Below the pieces are notes generated by a model that was not told the origin of the DNA, ran no database searches, and saw nothing but the letters and a program-made list of their open reading frames with translations. Below, piece by piece: positions 46,387 to 59,700 of a DNA stretch of 64,000 bases. The DNA is from Blastomussa wellsi. Its lineage: Eukaryota > Cnidaria > Anthozoa > Scleractinia > Plerogyridae. How positions within the stretch are numbered: the first letter of the stretch is position 1; each line of letters begins with the position of its first letter. The DNA lies in the NCBI GenBank assembly GCA_947652115.1, contig OX393571.1:11913504-11977503 (forward strand), in the 5' to 3' direction. Position numbers and translations under genes: made by a program.

Positions 46387-47268
46387 CTAGGAGAGGTGGC
46401 ACATCGACTGAAACAGTTCTTTTAAAGCTTTTCTGAAATCGGGCATTCGTATTGCGTAAACCCAAGGATCAGCAATTGCACTACAATGGGAGATAACGGC
46501 GATACAGATCCAAACTTTTCTTAAGAAGCTATTACACTGTACCTCATTTATGTCGGGCGGATCATTAAATGTATAGATACAGTTGAAAATGAAACTTGGC
46601 ATATAGAAAACCATAAACAGTCCTGTGATAATGCCAAATGTGCAAGCTGTTTTCCTCTGCCGCTTGTTTTCCGCCATTTGCTGGGCATCTGTTATGTTTT
46701 CACGAACAGGAAAAGTAGTTTTCGTAGATTGGTAGATTCGGAAATAGCAGAAAGATATTATACAAAATGGAGTCAGCACGGAGATTATAACTCCACAAAT
46801 CCAGATTTCTATTACGTTTTCTACAGGAACTGGGTACACCACAGAGGCACCCGAAATAGCCAAACACCACGAGAGTATTATTAACATTAAACATCGTGTA
46901 AAGGTCATTCTATTGTGATACTTCAAAGGTGAAGTTATTGCGATGTATCTATCCATAGCAACGTTAGTCAGGCTAAGGGTTACACTTGTAGTTGTAAAAA
47001 GCCACACAGCTGTTTCGGTTTTTACGAAGATAGTCTCGTTTCTGGAATGGTTCAAAGCGAAATAAAGGTTGGCAGTGAAGCCAAAGAGTAGATCTGCCGC
47101 AGCGAGTGAAGCCATAAAACAGCGAGCCGTAGATCGCAGAGAGCGAAGTTTTCGAACAGCTAAAAGGACGAGGAGATTTTCCACAACGGCCAAAACGCCA
47201 AAAATACAACATAACGCCGTTAAGGCGGTAACGAAAGTTACGGATAGGTTGTATTCTGTACATACCAT
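46387..47268 (-). CDS. Class A GPCR, intronless, MECA-like motifs (copy 3)
   Basis: An open frame of 293 residues on the minus strand, ATG at 47268 (MVCTEYNLSVTF). TM1 has VVENLLVLLAV. TM2 keeps the normal D2.50 (SLAAADLLFG), unlike copies 1 and 2. TM3 ends MDRYIAITSPLKYH, TM6 has VFYMPSF and TM7 DPWVYAIRMPDF. The third loop matches copy 2 closely. The inverted orientation and the relic beside it at 45720-46140 suggest local duplication with inversion. Ligand unknown. Confidence 0.88.
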   Translation of the reverse strand: MVCTEYNLSVTFVTALTALCCIFGVLAVVENLLVLLAVRKLRSLRSTARCFMASLAAADLLFGFTANLYFALNHSRNETIFVKTETAVWLFTTTSVTLSLTNVAMDRYIAITSPLKYHNRMTFTRCLMLIILSWCLAISGASVVYPVPVENVIEIWICGVIISVLTPFCIISFCYFRIYQSTKTTFPVRENITDAQQMAENKRQRKTACTFGIITGLFMVFYMPSFIFNCIYTFNDPPDINEVQCNSFLRKVWICIAVISHCSAIADPWVYAIRMPDFRKALKELFQSMCHLS

Positions 47269-48159
47269 GGTTGAGTTGAAGTAAAAAGCAGCGAGCGTTA
47301 TATATGGAAATACGGTTTAAAGCATCTTTTCAATTGTAATGTTAACTGCGATCTCCTTTGACAGGTATATAAATGAAGAAAACATCTGTTTAAAGTAGTA
47401 AAATTGTATGTCAACCATAATAAAAGTTGTTGCAAAAATTAATTTGGTGTACAGCATGCTGCCTTGTTAATCCACCAATAACAAGATAACAAGATAGAAA
47501 TCAGCTGTTTCCTATGCGGCCATAAGCAATTTCTAGTATTTGATCTATTTCGTCCGTTTAATTGCGTCAGAAAAGCTTGGTTGCTTCTGTAAATACTGTG
47601 CTTGTTTGCCAAGTAGAGCTCGAGTAATATTCTGTCATATAATTACAGCACGAAAAGTTGGCTTTGACCCATACCTTTAAGCCTTTACCATACCGCCTTT
47701 AGATGCTGACGTCCGATCATGTAACTATGAGAGGCGCATTCGAATATGTATATAGTAAGAACGCTATACAAATTCCATTACCATTAATATATATTACCGT
47801 CAAAGGTGCCAATGACGTATTTGACTTAAGGCAAAGACAGTGCGCTTTTGACGTATATCAACAAGGCATACCAAAGCTACAGCAAAATGTGTCTTTGACT
47901 TGTGCAAAGCCGGGTGACTGACATGCGTAAAATATGTGATAACTTTGACGCGTGTTAAATCCCTGGCAAAAGCGATGTCAAGGGATCTATTTACCTTTGA
48001 CATTCGTGTCTAGTCGATCATCCATATTTGTTTCGTCTTTTGACTCAAATCAAAAATTGGACAAAAGCCAATTTTTCGTGCAAGAGCGGGCAACTAGGGC
48101 GAGGTAGTAGAACAACGGTAGTCTAGCAACATTGTAACAGATGAAACAGAGGCTGGTGG

Positions 48160-48331
48160 CTAAAAGGGATGGCCGAGAGGGACGTTTCTAACCATAAACA
48201 GATTGAGTTGTCTTACACGAAGCATGGAATCGTTGGAGCCTCAGCCCTTTAAGTGGCACCGAGGCCCTAACGAATCCACGGTTCGTGTAAGCCAACTCAA
48301 TTTGTTCATGGTTAGAAACATCCCTTTTAGC
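48160..48331. mobile_element. Palindromic MITE, copy 2
   Basis: The same family as 42895-43077 but more diverged between arms (TTACACGAAGCATGGAATCG against its partner). It precedes the second tRNA-Gln by about 250 bp. Confidence 0.7.
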
Positions 48332-48582
48332 AATCGTAACAGCGATCGCTGGACCCGTGTACGTGTGAACCGAAGCTGTTCCTAGCCAACCTTGCGAAAT
48401 ATTTCGCCAACAACTTTTACACGAGCAACTCGCTGGGCTTACGATTTTGCCAAGTTGTTTTATTTGGTTTAATCTGCAATCGTCACTAACTAATTTCAGC
48501 TAGAAAAAGACAAGCCGAAAATTCACGTCACGTCCACTTACGTCAGTGAAGACGAATAATTTTTCTCTCCCTTAGGGTGTGA

Positions 48583-48654
48583 GGTCCCATGGTGTAATGG
48601 TTAGCACTCTGGACTTTGAATCCAGCGATCCGAGTTCAAATCTCGGTGGGACCT
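48583..48654 (+). tRNA. tRNA-Gln (anticodon TTG), copy 2
   Basis: Identical over all 72 nt to the gene at 43692-43763, including the discriminator T. A TTTTTT run begins about 20 bp downstream. Confidence 0.95.
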
Positions 48655-50127
48655 GTTCGCATTCCAAACAATCTTTTTTACTTTTTAATTTGCCCAAAGT
48701 TTTATGGTCAACAGAATAGTTAAGAAACACAACACACCAGCTCGAAAAACAACACACCAACTCAGACCGACAGACATTCATGGTTGTGTCTATCAAGTAT
48801 GTGATCCTGTAGCAACCATTCCACACGACACAAGCACCATTTCCTAGGTTTCAAACCTGTAGCATTGTTTTATTGCACTGTGGAATCGTGTTGTCTCAAC
48901 CCACGAGTAAAATAAACCTTATCGTTTTATAAACCCTAGTCCCTTCGCGTTCTCGGCCCAGGGGTCTGGAGTTTGGAGTCTATCTTGAGCGGTGACGTCA
49001 CAGAAGAGAACGCTCCTTCCCCGACTTCGCGCGAAGAGTGAGTCATCTTTCCCTCATTCACCGCAATCTGAGAACCAGGAACTGGGCAGTTCAGTACACC
49101 ATTTTTCTAATTCTAGCTCCAGTCCCTTGTGGGGCAAAATGTGATCTAATGAGCCCACTTTTGGCCGAGTAATCACTTTTCCCCCACAAGGGAATAGAAC
49201 TAGTGTATAACAGCATTAGCAAAATGGCCTATTTACAAAAGAACTTATCATAATTTTTCTATTTTACGGAACGGATTAATTACAGCGGGCACTGAATCCT
49301 ACGATAATTATTATTTACCTGTACTACTTCACAGTACATTTATCTCTTTTTGAATCACACTCAACTCTCAAGTTTAGCCATTACACTGCTCTCTACCTTT
49401 CTAACAGTAGTCGACGGTTACAACTCTTTGGCGAAAAAGCACCGCATTAATTATTACACAAAGCCTTTACAATAGCCATCTCTGTGACACAACGAGAGGC
49501 TCCGTTCATTCCCGGGCGTTCATTTGCTTCCTGTCTTCTTGGAATTCCCTGAGGTCACCTATACATCCTTATGTGTCATCTACATTTCAAACTTCAGTTG
49601 CTTTATCTCACTTTTCATTCTATCCCTCACCCTCTAGGAGGTAAAAATTGATAAGTTTCTTAAAAAAACATTTGACCTTCATCTTTCCTTTAAAAGGCAA
49701 TCCTGATCAAAAGTTGTACATCGGATCGAATTCAAAGTGGGTTTATCAGCAGAGGTCCAACGTGCGAGAGGAGGAGAGAGAAAAAAGAAGGGGTGGAGGA
49801 TATCGAGGGAACCTTCTTCATTCCCGTCCCCCATCTCCCCCATCCCGTTTTCCCATAGCTCACTTAAGTCGCCCCGGGCCCCTTTCAACCTCAGCGGCCA
49901 CCGAGAAGCCTGTCCACAAGATAATCCACTGGAAACGATGACGTCATCATTAGCCGACACAACACCGCTGTCTGCACTTGATCAAGCGACTTGAGCCTCG
50001 TTCTTCAAGATGAGCGAAACGTCAAATCTCACCAAAACGTCCCAGCTGGCAACAAATTCACTAGTGTTACGTCTGTGGTGTTTTCTCAGTTAATTTTAGC
50101 TGAGTGATGATGCAGTTCTGACTAAGT
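48655..50127. other. Intergenic, 3' of UBE3C
   Basis: I recognise no gene. The block at about 49900-50060 (CACTTGATCAAGCGACTTGA, GAGCGAAACGTCAAATCTC) reads like a dispersed repeat. Confidence 0.4.
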
Positions 50128-53100
50128 TTAGCTCAGTTCGAATCCAGCGCCAGACTCCACGGCGTACAGCAATTTCTCTCTCATGGTTTCGTCATCAAGG
50201 TATTCTGGTAATTTTAACAAGTTCATACATGTGCTTGCCGACGGAAGTCTATCCTCAGGCCCCGCGCTGTGTACGCAAAATGGCGGGTGAAGTTCCTGAT
50301 GGATCAAAGAGATTTACAAGTTAATATATAAAACAAATCACGGATTCGTGTTACAAACACGCACTTAACCGCTTCATGATAAAATCCCGGTGTTAATCGC
50401 TGGCAGCAAAAAGCCTTTTAAAACATGTCAGGTTTTTGAAATAGTCCCTTGTGGGAGGAATAATGATATAAACAATCTCCCATTAATCAACACTAGAAGC
50501 AGATTGAAGGCATTCATGTTAACTGATGTCCGTGTTAGTGCGTATGTCAGTTGAGCGCCAAAAACAATTGCTTCAGTTGGTCTCGCGTTACAATTTTCTG
50601 TGACTGGTTAAAGAGACACGCCACTTACTCCACCAATCAGATACGATACCAAAACTAATCGCGATTTGGGCAAGCTCGTTTTCCCGCGCTTAGCACCAGT
50701 TACGTGTTTTTGCTTCGCGTTCTCATTGGCTCCTTGTGCTGTATCCGTTTGTTTTGATTGCTCTAATGCTCTAAGCGGGTGAAACTCGGTATAAACTTTA
50801 CGCAAGTATGACAAGTAGGGCCAAATATCCCTCACCCTGGATTTGACGACGTATAAAACTATTTTGGAGAAGAATAATTCAAGCAGCGGAAATCAAAAAT
50901 AAAACTGTTAAACGGTCGACGCTATATTTTACTGAAATGAAGATCAAGTGACGGTGCGAGATAGCAATCAAGCCTACCTTAAAGCCAAGGAGAGGAGGAC
51001 GCGAACAGCTCGTTACAAACTTCAACAGTTGACGTTTCTGTGTGTCGGTAAATTCACTAACTACTCGCCAAAACGAAAGCACACAAGGATGGTCTTCAGT
51101 AAAGCCACCTGAGAAAAAAGAACAGAACAAAGAATATATTTAACAATTATTCCGCGAGCGCGCGTTGGATATGAGATGGTAGATAGCCAACGAGGCGCGT
51201 AGTGCCGAGTTGGCTATAACCATCTCATATCCAACAAGCGCGAGAATATTGTACAAAAATATTGTACAAACATTGCGAAAAATGCATTGTTTTACGCGTA
51301 CACCTACCATATTTGTAGGTCAATGGTATATGAACTCATATACCATTGCCTCTAAACCAATCAGAACTCAGGAAATGCAATATACCATAGCTAGTTTTTA
51401 ATAATAATAACTGTGACCTTTGTGTACAGCTTGAACTGTTACTTGAAGGTCGCAGAACTATAAAAGTAATGAAACAAAATCTGATCACTAAATATTAGTA
51501 TGGTAATTTGTCAGCAAAAAGTACTGTACCTGAATAATTCGTGCTTCTTCTCAGATCTTCCAGATCTACTGGAACTAAAGCACCGGATATGAGAACCTAA
51601 AATAAGAAACGATTTTGTTATTCTGGAAATGTCGACTTCTGAACAGTGAAATCATAACAAATTTCACAGCCAATGGATATAAACTGCTTTTACTCCCAAC
51701 TAAAATATATACATGTATCCGGGAAAAATAGGTTTAATTTTCCACTACACAAACGTTTGGGCGAGTTCAGAATGAATGGCAACTTATGGCACAGAGATTC
51801 CATCCATTTATTTATTACAAATGAAAGACAGGCTAGTTACCTGTAACTCATTATGATCAAACATCCGAAGCCACTCCAGGTTTATCACATCTGACAGCCC
51901 CGTCCTGAATGCTTGGCAGTGACGGCGGATCTACACCACATTGCAATAAATTGAAACAATTAAATCTCCTATAAGGATCGGAACAATATTTTTGACAAAA
52001 GTTGTCCCTGGGCAAGATGCATGTAACAAAACAGAAGAACAACTGTCCGGAAAAGTAGGAGACATTTACAGATGGAAAAGATTGCTCGTCCTCTTTGCTT
52101 TTTCTTCTAGTCAAGCTTCCTGTCTCTTCCATTTCGTTTTAAGCACAAAAAGGTTAATGTCTTTGCATTTTTGTTTACAACTGTTTCAGCGCAAAATGTA
52201 AGTGGTCTAGACGGGAAAATCTAGATCGATCCTCAATATCGATTTTAGCAAATCAAACTCGTAACAATGATTGAAAATGTGAACATTTTGACAATTTTTA
52301 AGAAAACCCTGAATATTTAAGGATGAGATTTATACTAAACGTTTTTTCACCTCTCAATTTACACCTTCATAAATTTTGCTTCCAATTTTTGCTAAAAGCA
52401 TCGTAAGTTCGCACGTTTGGACTAAAATTATGCCATCGATAGATCATAATGTCCCTTGCTAACTATGACCACCTCAAGAACTCGTGACGTCATGCGCATG
52501 CGCGGTGGTTTTTCCGGTGTCGAATTCGGTAGTCCCCAGTCCTTGTGCGACAAGGCCATATAACAACTTTGTTTATAAAGAAAGTAGTGAGTAGGGTAGA
52601 CTGGGGCGATGTTCATTAACTGACCTGTTTGTTTAGTCTGTAGTCAGCAACAAGGTGAATATAACTAATCCTGTTGCTGTTAGTAACAGGAATATCTCGA
52701 CCACCTGGCTTCAATTCCACAACCTATAAGAAGATACATAACTAAGTACAATAAAAATTAAATTGATGAATGGAAAATGTAAAGTGTAAGTTAACGAACA
52801 ACGTCACCCGAAGACATGCACATATAAGATCAAATGAATTTCACCTTAAAGGAGCTCGGTGACGGTCACGGATGACATAGTTTGAAAAGTGTAGCCTAAA
52901 TTGTTCTAATTTGTCAATTACAATCCTTCTCAATCTTCCTCATATAAAGCCATCTTTGATTCTTCATAGTTTATTGGTGCATCTTTGGTGTTTTTCTACC
53001 TTAGTAAACTACTATTTCAAGGTTTCCTTTGATTTGAAGGCAATTTTACACACTGCCAAAGTTGACTTTATTCATGGTGACTGTGCGGCATTAAATCCAA

Positions 53101-53712
53101 AATATATATGAACAAAGGTCAGGCCTGCCCTTGATCACCCAAGCAATAGGGGGATTCATGCTGACGTCGTTGTTTACATTTTGGCTAATTAGCATAAAGC
53201 TTGGCGTACAGAAGGCAACATGTTAGATATGAATGGACTCCAAACAGTTAAAGAGCTAGTGAAATTTAGTATATGGTGAAATTTTTAGCTCTTTGTGAGT
53301 AATATTCAAGGAGAAATCGACTTTCAAAATCTCCAAAATTTCTGGGTGGCAAAAGCGCTAATGAGCTCATACATTCTTTGTAAAATTTTGAGATTTTAAA
53401 CCCGCGTCAGACAAAAAGTATTCAATACATCGAGCTGAAATTCATTGGCAGAGTTAATCCGCGTGCTTTGAACTTTCAATATTCAGAAATGATTTTTTTA
53501 TAGCTCCATCAGAAACTGAATCGCTTATGCTGATGAGGCAAATATTGTAAACAAGGATTCCCCTATACCCGATCACGGTAAAGTGGTCCGTGTTCGTCAT
53601 AACAACAACAATAATGTGACCGAAAAAATGACACTATTTCTCAGTGCCTTTCTCCACCCACGAGTCTAAATGGGCACCAGCGAACAGATGCTACGATAAG
53701 GGGGGGGGGGGG

Positions 53713-53746
<34 letters not shown>

Positions 53747-56700
53747 TCGCTGGGAAGTATAACAATATAATTTGGTTTTATCAACTGGGTTGATAATGTG
53801 AATTGGCCACCGTAAAGAGATTCGAGAGCTGACGTTTCGAGCGTTAGCCCTTCGTCGGAGCGAATCGCTCCGTAATGATTCGCTCCAACGAAGGGCTAAC
53901 GCTCGAAACGTCAGCTCTCGAATCTCTTTACGGTGGCCAATTCACATTATCAACCCAGTTGATAAAATCAAATTACAGTGCGACCTCTATTAAGAGGCCA
54001 CCCTCGGCTTTGAAAAATGGCCGCTTATTAGAGGTTGGCCGCTTAATAGAGGTAAAATATAAATTGGACAAAAAATTTGGGACTTTAGAAAGTGGGCGTT
54101 TAATGAAGGGTGGCCGCCTAATAGGTGGCCGCTCAATGGAGGACGCACTGCATGATGCTACGATAACCTTACAGCTAGTGATGAACTAGCCAAGCATCAA
54201 GAGGAGTAGGGGTAACTGATGCAATACTCCTAGCCGCTTCAACAATTTAGGTAATGCATCGATCATCATCATCATAATTTTCTGTGTGCTTGACAGGGCA
54301 TTCTGATTTTATTTCTGTTTGAATTTCTTCTCTTCGCCGTTGGGATCAATCTACCGTTTTTTGCATAGTATCATTCTGATTTACCTGGCTTTCTCCTAAT
54401 TCGTTGTTTACCACTGTGAAGTTAAGCGACAGGTCTTCGACATTTCCACTGTAATTTTTGAGAAACAGCAAGTTTCTGAAGAAAAGAATCTACAAATTAG
54501 CACACAGTAAAAAACATTCAAAGCCAACGGTATTTACTGTTTCTTTTTCCTGTAAATAAACTGGACCTTCTGATAATCAATCCACTTGGTCCCTAACCTG
54601 GGCGTCCTGTGGTAATATTACTTCCGTCTCATACTAAGCTGGGTGTCCTGTGTCGACATGACATACCTGTACATTTCTGGATCAAGCGACTCCAAGTGAT
54701 GTATATCCACATCTGTGCCGTGTTTACTGAGAAGTTTACACAGAAAGAAACTAGCGAACGGTAACTCCACTAACATGTTCTCGTACAAAGCCTGAAAAAG
54801 TTACAAGAACAACACGATCAGATCTAAGAACTCTTAAACGAGCTCTTGACAAGTTCAGCCCACATTCTTCAAGTTTGTAAATACCAATCCTTGTCAATCT
54901 TCCTCATTCCAAGCCATCCTAGTTTCTTCTCAGTTTCTTGTTACATCTTTGGTGTTTTTCTACTTTGGTAAACTATTCAATTTGAGATTTCCTTTGAGTT
55001 GAAGGCAATGTTATAAATTACCAAAGATGACTTTACACGCTGCGAGAAAGCATCTTAGCGACTGTCCTTACGCCCGAGTGGCTTTAATTTTAGTAACCCG
55101 TTCCACAAGAGAGAGAGCAACTCTTGGTAGTAACGAAACGAAAGAAATAACGAAAGAAACCAAACCTTCCCCAGCATTCTCCCCAGGAAGTGGTAGTGTT
55201 TCAGATAATCCTTCGCTAAAATACCAGCCTGTTTCAAAACAACACACATACAAAATATTCAAAACCAGTAAAACCAGAACCAAAGAAATCGCTTTAGCCA
55301 ATCACAAAGGGCACAGACAATCCAGTGAACCAATCAAAACTCGAGGCGGGTGGTGCGAAGCGCGGGAAAACGTGTACGTGCGCGTCACGATTGGTTTTGG
55401 TTTTACTTCTGATTGGTTCAAAAAGTGGCGCGAGTTTTTTTAACCAATCACTGAGCGTAGTAATGCAAAACCAAAGCAAATGCATATTAATTTTTGACAC
55501 CAAAGGGGAAACCGCTCTAACTACACAAGAAAGTATTGAACGATGATAAAAACGAACGGTAACCAGGCAACTTTATTTAACAACCAAATTTATTTAACAT
55601 TGTAATATAGATAGGACTCTGCGCGCGCTCTGATTGGTCAAAAACCCATGTTTTATCAGAGTATAAAACATAGAAAAAGCGTGTTTTATTGTTTTTCGTC
55701 AGTTTTACTCTAGTGAAAATTCGCAAGGGATGGCGGGGAACATTTTCCGGACAAAATTCTGAGTCAAGCTGCAGAGATTCGAGAGGAAAGTAGAAGAAGC
55801 GAAATTGAATTGCTTTAGTTTATCGATCGTGCTTGTTTTGTTGTTTTTACTCGCGGCGTATAAAATATATATCATAAAGCAAATGAAGAAGCCTAAGCCA
55901 TATATTATACTGCCATAAAACACTCCAGACATTTGAGAACACTCGAGAAATGTAGAAAACACTCGCCTGCAGCTCGTTTTCTACATTTTCTTCGTGTTCT
56001 CAACTGCCCGTCGTGCTTTATGACAGTATAATACATGGCTTAGGCTTCTTTATTTGTTAACTATGGCATCGCAGAAAATGACGTATACCTGTGGGTTTGG
56101 ATACAGCAGCCGTTCGTGTGTTGACTTGAAGAAACCAATGTTAGGATCAAATCCGGCTTTCAGCAACTGACTTAAAAATTCCCTAAAGAATGAAATGAAA
56201 AGACTTAATAGTATAAACTGAAGAAAAGTGAAAACAATAATTATCACAAAAAAATCTTTCTGTATATTAGCTTAAATAGCTCACCTAAAAATTCCACCGC
56301 CGTCTACACCAGCTTCTTCCAGTCCTTGAGCGTTAATCATCCGAACACGAAGCTTCTGCCTCAGGTTTGGAGCTGTAAGAAGAATAACCAATGTTCTAAA
56401 CTAACATGAATGACACCTGTTACATGTCCAAGTCGGTTGTTTTTTCTCAGTAACCAACAATCCTGAATGTCTGACAGTCTTCTACTTTCCAGCTTCCAGC
56501 ATACCAGTGGTGCTTCATGGCAAATGTAAACAACTGCTCTAGATATATTTTTGCTTGAAATTTCTAGTGTAAACCCACCTTTTTTTCAATGCACTTGACA
56601 CAAATTTGTGTGTGAATGAGTCTTATTTCATTTGACTGATCGTGGAAAACTCAAAACATCAAAGTGCCAAAGTGCGCTCTCAGGTAATGTTGAAAGCATC

Positions 56701-59700
56701 CTCGGGAGTGCACTTATGTAAGCTAATTATTGAAGTGTTAATTATCTTCATTAAGGGTCCAGTGTGAACCAACCCACAGACTACTGTCAAACAAAAGCAA
56801 AAGACCAAGATGGAGGGGCTCAATAATCGTTTCACGCACCTCTACAGTACTTCCGCAAGAATTCATACTTTCCAAGACACGTTTATATCCGAGAGGGTGC
56901 TTGGACATGAACATTAACAAATGGATGGTTCGTTTTTTAGCAGGTCTTTGCAAACTGAATTACTTTTATCTTACCTTTGTCTTCGGTCAGCTGATCAAAT
57001 GCATCTTGATAAATGTAGTTTCTGTTTACCGTCACATCAATGGCTGGCCCCAACATGAAGTTTTGGAGTTCTCCTTGTGATTCCAAACGATTCTTCTCTA
57101 TAATTCTTTGAAGCAACTACAGAAAAAAATGCATTGAATATCAGTGCAGTGCAGGTATTTCACCTTCAATACACAAAAGGCGCCTTCAGTGACAGCCATG
57201 CAAACATACATTATTTGTAATGTACTTGTGCAAATGTTTACATAAGAGCCTAGTGGCCCATCAGGCTGGAGCTTATCCTGCTTTCCTTGACAAGAAGCAA
57301 CTAGGAGGGTTTCAATGGGGTTAACCGTTAGCCGTAAAATGGCCAAATATGTAGCCGTTAGGCGTAAAAATGAAAGAATTTTAACCGTTAGCCGTAAAAA
57401 ATGTTAACCTTAAAAAATCTAAATACAAAAGTAAAGGCCTCGAGAACTTTTTTGAGTCTTATGTGTTGTGCGCTTATGTGTTCTGGTAGCGAGAAAAGCC
57501 GATCGAAACCGGAATTTGTCGCATTTGTCGCGTCGTCGCGCTAGTTGACAAACGTTTTGACAGCTCTTGTACACACACAAAAAATACTTTTTTATCTCAA
57601 AATGGTCCAAAGACTTTCAGTATGTTTTACAACAATGGAAATTAATATTTAACTTCTTAAAACAATAGCAATTATTTTTTAACTTCGCCTGTTAACCGTA
57701 ATGGAACAAAATTAACCGTTAGCCGTAAAAAAGCCAAAAAATTAACCGTTAACCGTAAAAGCCACTACCCCATTGAGACCCTCAACTAGGAGTATATCTA
57801 CTTACTCATGGATGGGACACTATTCCACCCAAGGGTTACCCTCAGCATTAAATAAAGTGGTGCCCTTTTATACACATGGGTGAAGAGAGGCACTGTGAGA
57901 GTAAGAACACAATGCAGTGCCATGGCGAGAGGCTCGAACCCGGACTGTCTGATCCAGAGTCCAGTGCACTAACCATTAGGCCACTGCGCCTCCTACAGTT
58001 TGAAGTACTGTAACCCTTCTCACCTTCACCCTATCTTTAAAACGAACAACAAAAGGTATGTGTTGAAGAATGGCCATGCTCCGAACTGTTGTGGATGTCA
58101 TTCCTGCTTCTAAAACGCCCTCCACCATACCTTGATGGAAAAGAAACGAATTAAAATCTAAAAGTCAATTGGTGAGCTCTTTCAAAGGGTAGGAGGGGCT
58201 TCAAATTAGCCTGTTCACAGGGCTCTATATCTTCCACTATAATTTCTCCCATCATCCTCCTTGTTAAAGGTCCTTTGAAACGGGATCCAGCCAATCAGAG
58301 CCCACATGCTGGTTTTTCAACCAATCAGGTGCCAAAAGAAAACCACTCCAGACTTGGCGTACACACGTTTTCCCGCGCTTGGCGCCTGTTGCATGTTTCA
58401 TCTTCATTGTGTCATTTCTATTTTCTATGGCAGAAATGTAAACAGCTCAGTTAGGGACAACATAGGTCAAGTTGGAAAAAGCATGTTACTCAGAAGGGAA
58501 GAAGCTAAAGTCAGCTCATTTATAGATACACTTTGAACAGAAAATACGCAAAAAAGGATTCTGTAAATCATGTTGGCAAACACTTCAAAGATATGTTATT
58601 CCGATGAATTGTGTATGATCAATGGCTGATACTGTACGCTCATTATCGGATTCTAGACTTACCTTCTTCACTGAAAAATCCATCGATTCTCATCTATCAT
58701 GAAAATCAAAGAGAGAAAAAAGGTGCAATCAAAATCTGCAATAGCAAGTTGACAGCGAAAACAACAATGCCCAACCGCCGCTTGGGAAAATCCTTTAGAA
58801 GAGTTTCAAGAACAGAACCACCATAGAGATATATTAAATACATGCAGAATGCATTCAGGGGCAGACAGACAGACAGACATGTTTATTTGGAGTCTTATAC
58901 AATAAGTAGTATATCGACTATGATTTCCAAATAACCAGGATTTTTCAAAGGGGGGGGGGGGGGGGGGGGTTGGGTGACACTGACAATGTTGTTTGCTGTT
59001 TACTTAAAAAAGTCTCATCACAAAGGGGGTGGGGGGGAGGGTCACGGGAACCCCAGGACCTCCCTAGCTATGCCCTTCATATACGAACAATGAGTCTCAA
59101 TCAGACAACAGTATTGGTTTACCTGAGTAGGGTCTATGATGACTTTATGCGAGAGCCAATGCCCGTCAGGGCAGAACTGCCTTCTTGAATCTCGTGAATG
59201 GAGTTGACGAACAAGACTGGTCACGTCCTATGAAACAACAGAACGAATTTGATTTGATCTGTACCTTACTGAACATGGAAGCAATACATGTACATATTTG
59301 CGGTGGATATTCTACTCCTGCAGATGTTCTGCTTATAGTCTTTACAAAATATGTATAGTACCCTAAAACGTAAGTTATCACCACTCGTCTCCTTTCTCAC
59401 GAGAAGCGTCTAGTTTCCCTTAAGATGCCCCTTGCTTCCCTCAAGACAATTTTGTCCCTCCTGAGCCACATCTAGCTTCTCTCAAGGTCTACACGCTTCC
59501 TTTGTTTCAAGACTCATTTCTTTAGAGCATGTTTTGTTTATAGAGATGCGTCCTGTTTCTCTCGAGGTGTGTCTTGATGGACTTGATACACGTCTCATTT
59601 CTCTTGAGATGCACCTCGTTTTTCTCGAGACATGTGTCTCTTTCTTATTACTCGAGAGACACATCTTGTTCTCTCTGAGACGCAGCTTGTGCCCTTCGAG

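Larger units (their letters stand above)
53720..53975. mobile_element. Penelope-like end sequences in head-to-head palindrome
   Basis: Two inverted copies of the Penelope-like 3' block meet at about 53866-53877, giving a foldback about 230 bp long in a UBE3C intron. Both carry the GTTAGCCCTTCG or CGAAGGGCTAAC core and the TATCAACYYAGTTGATAA sequence. Confidence 0.6.
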
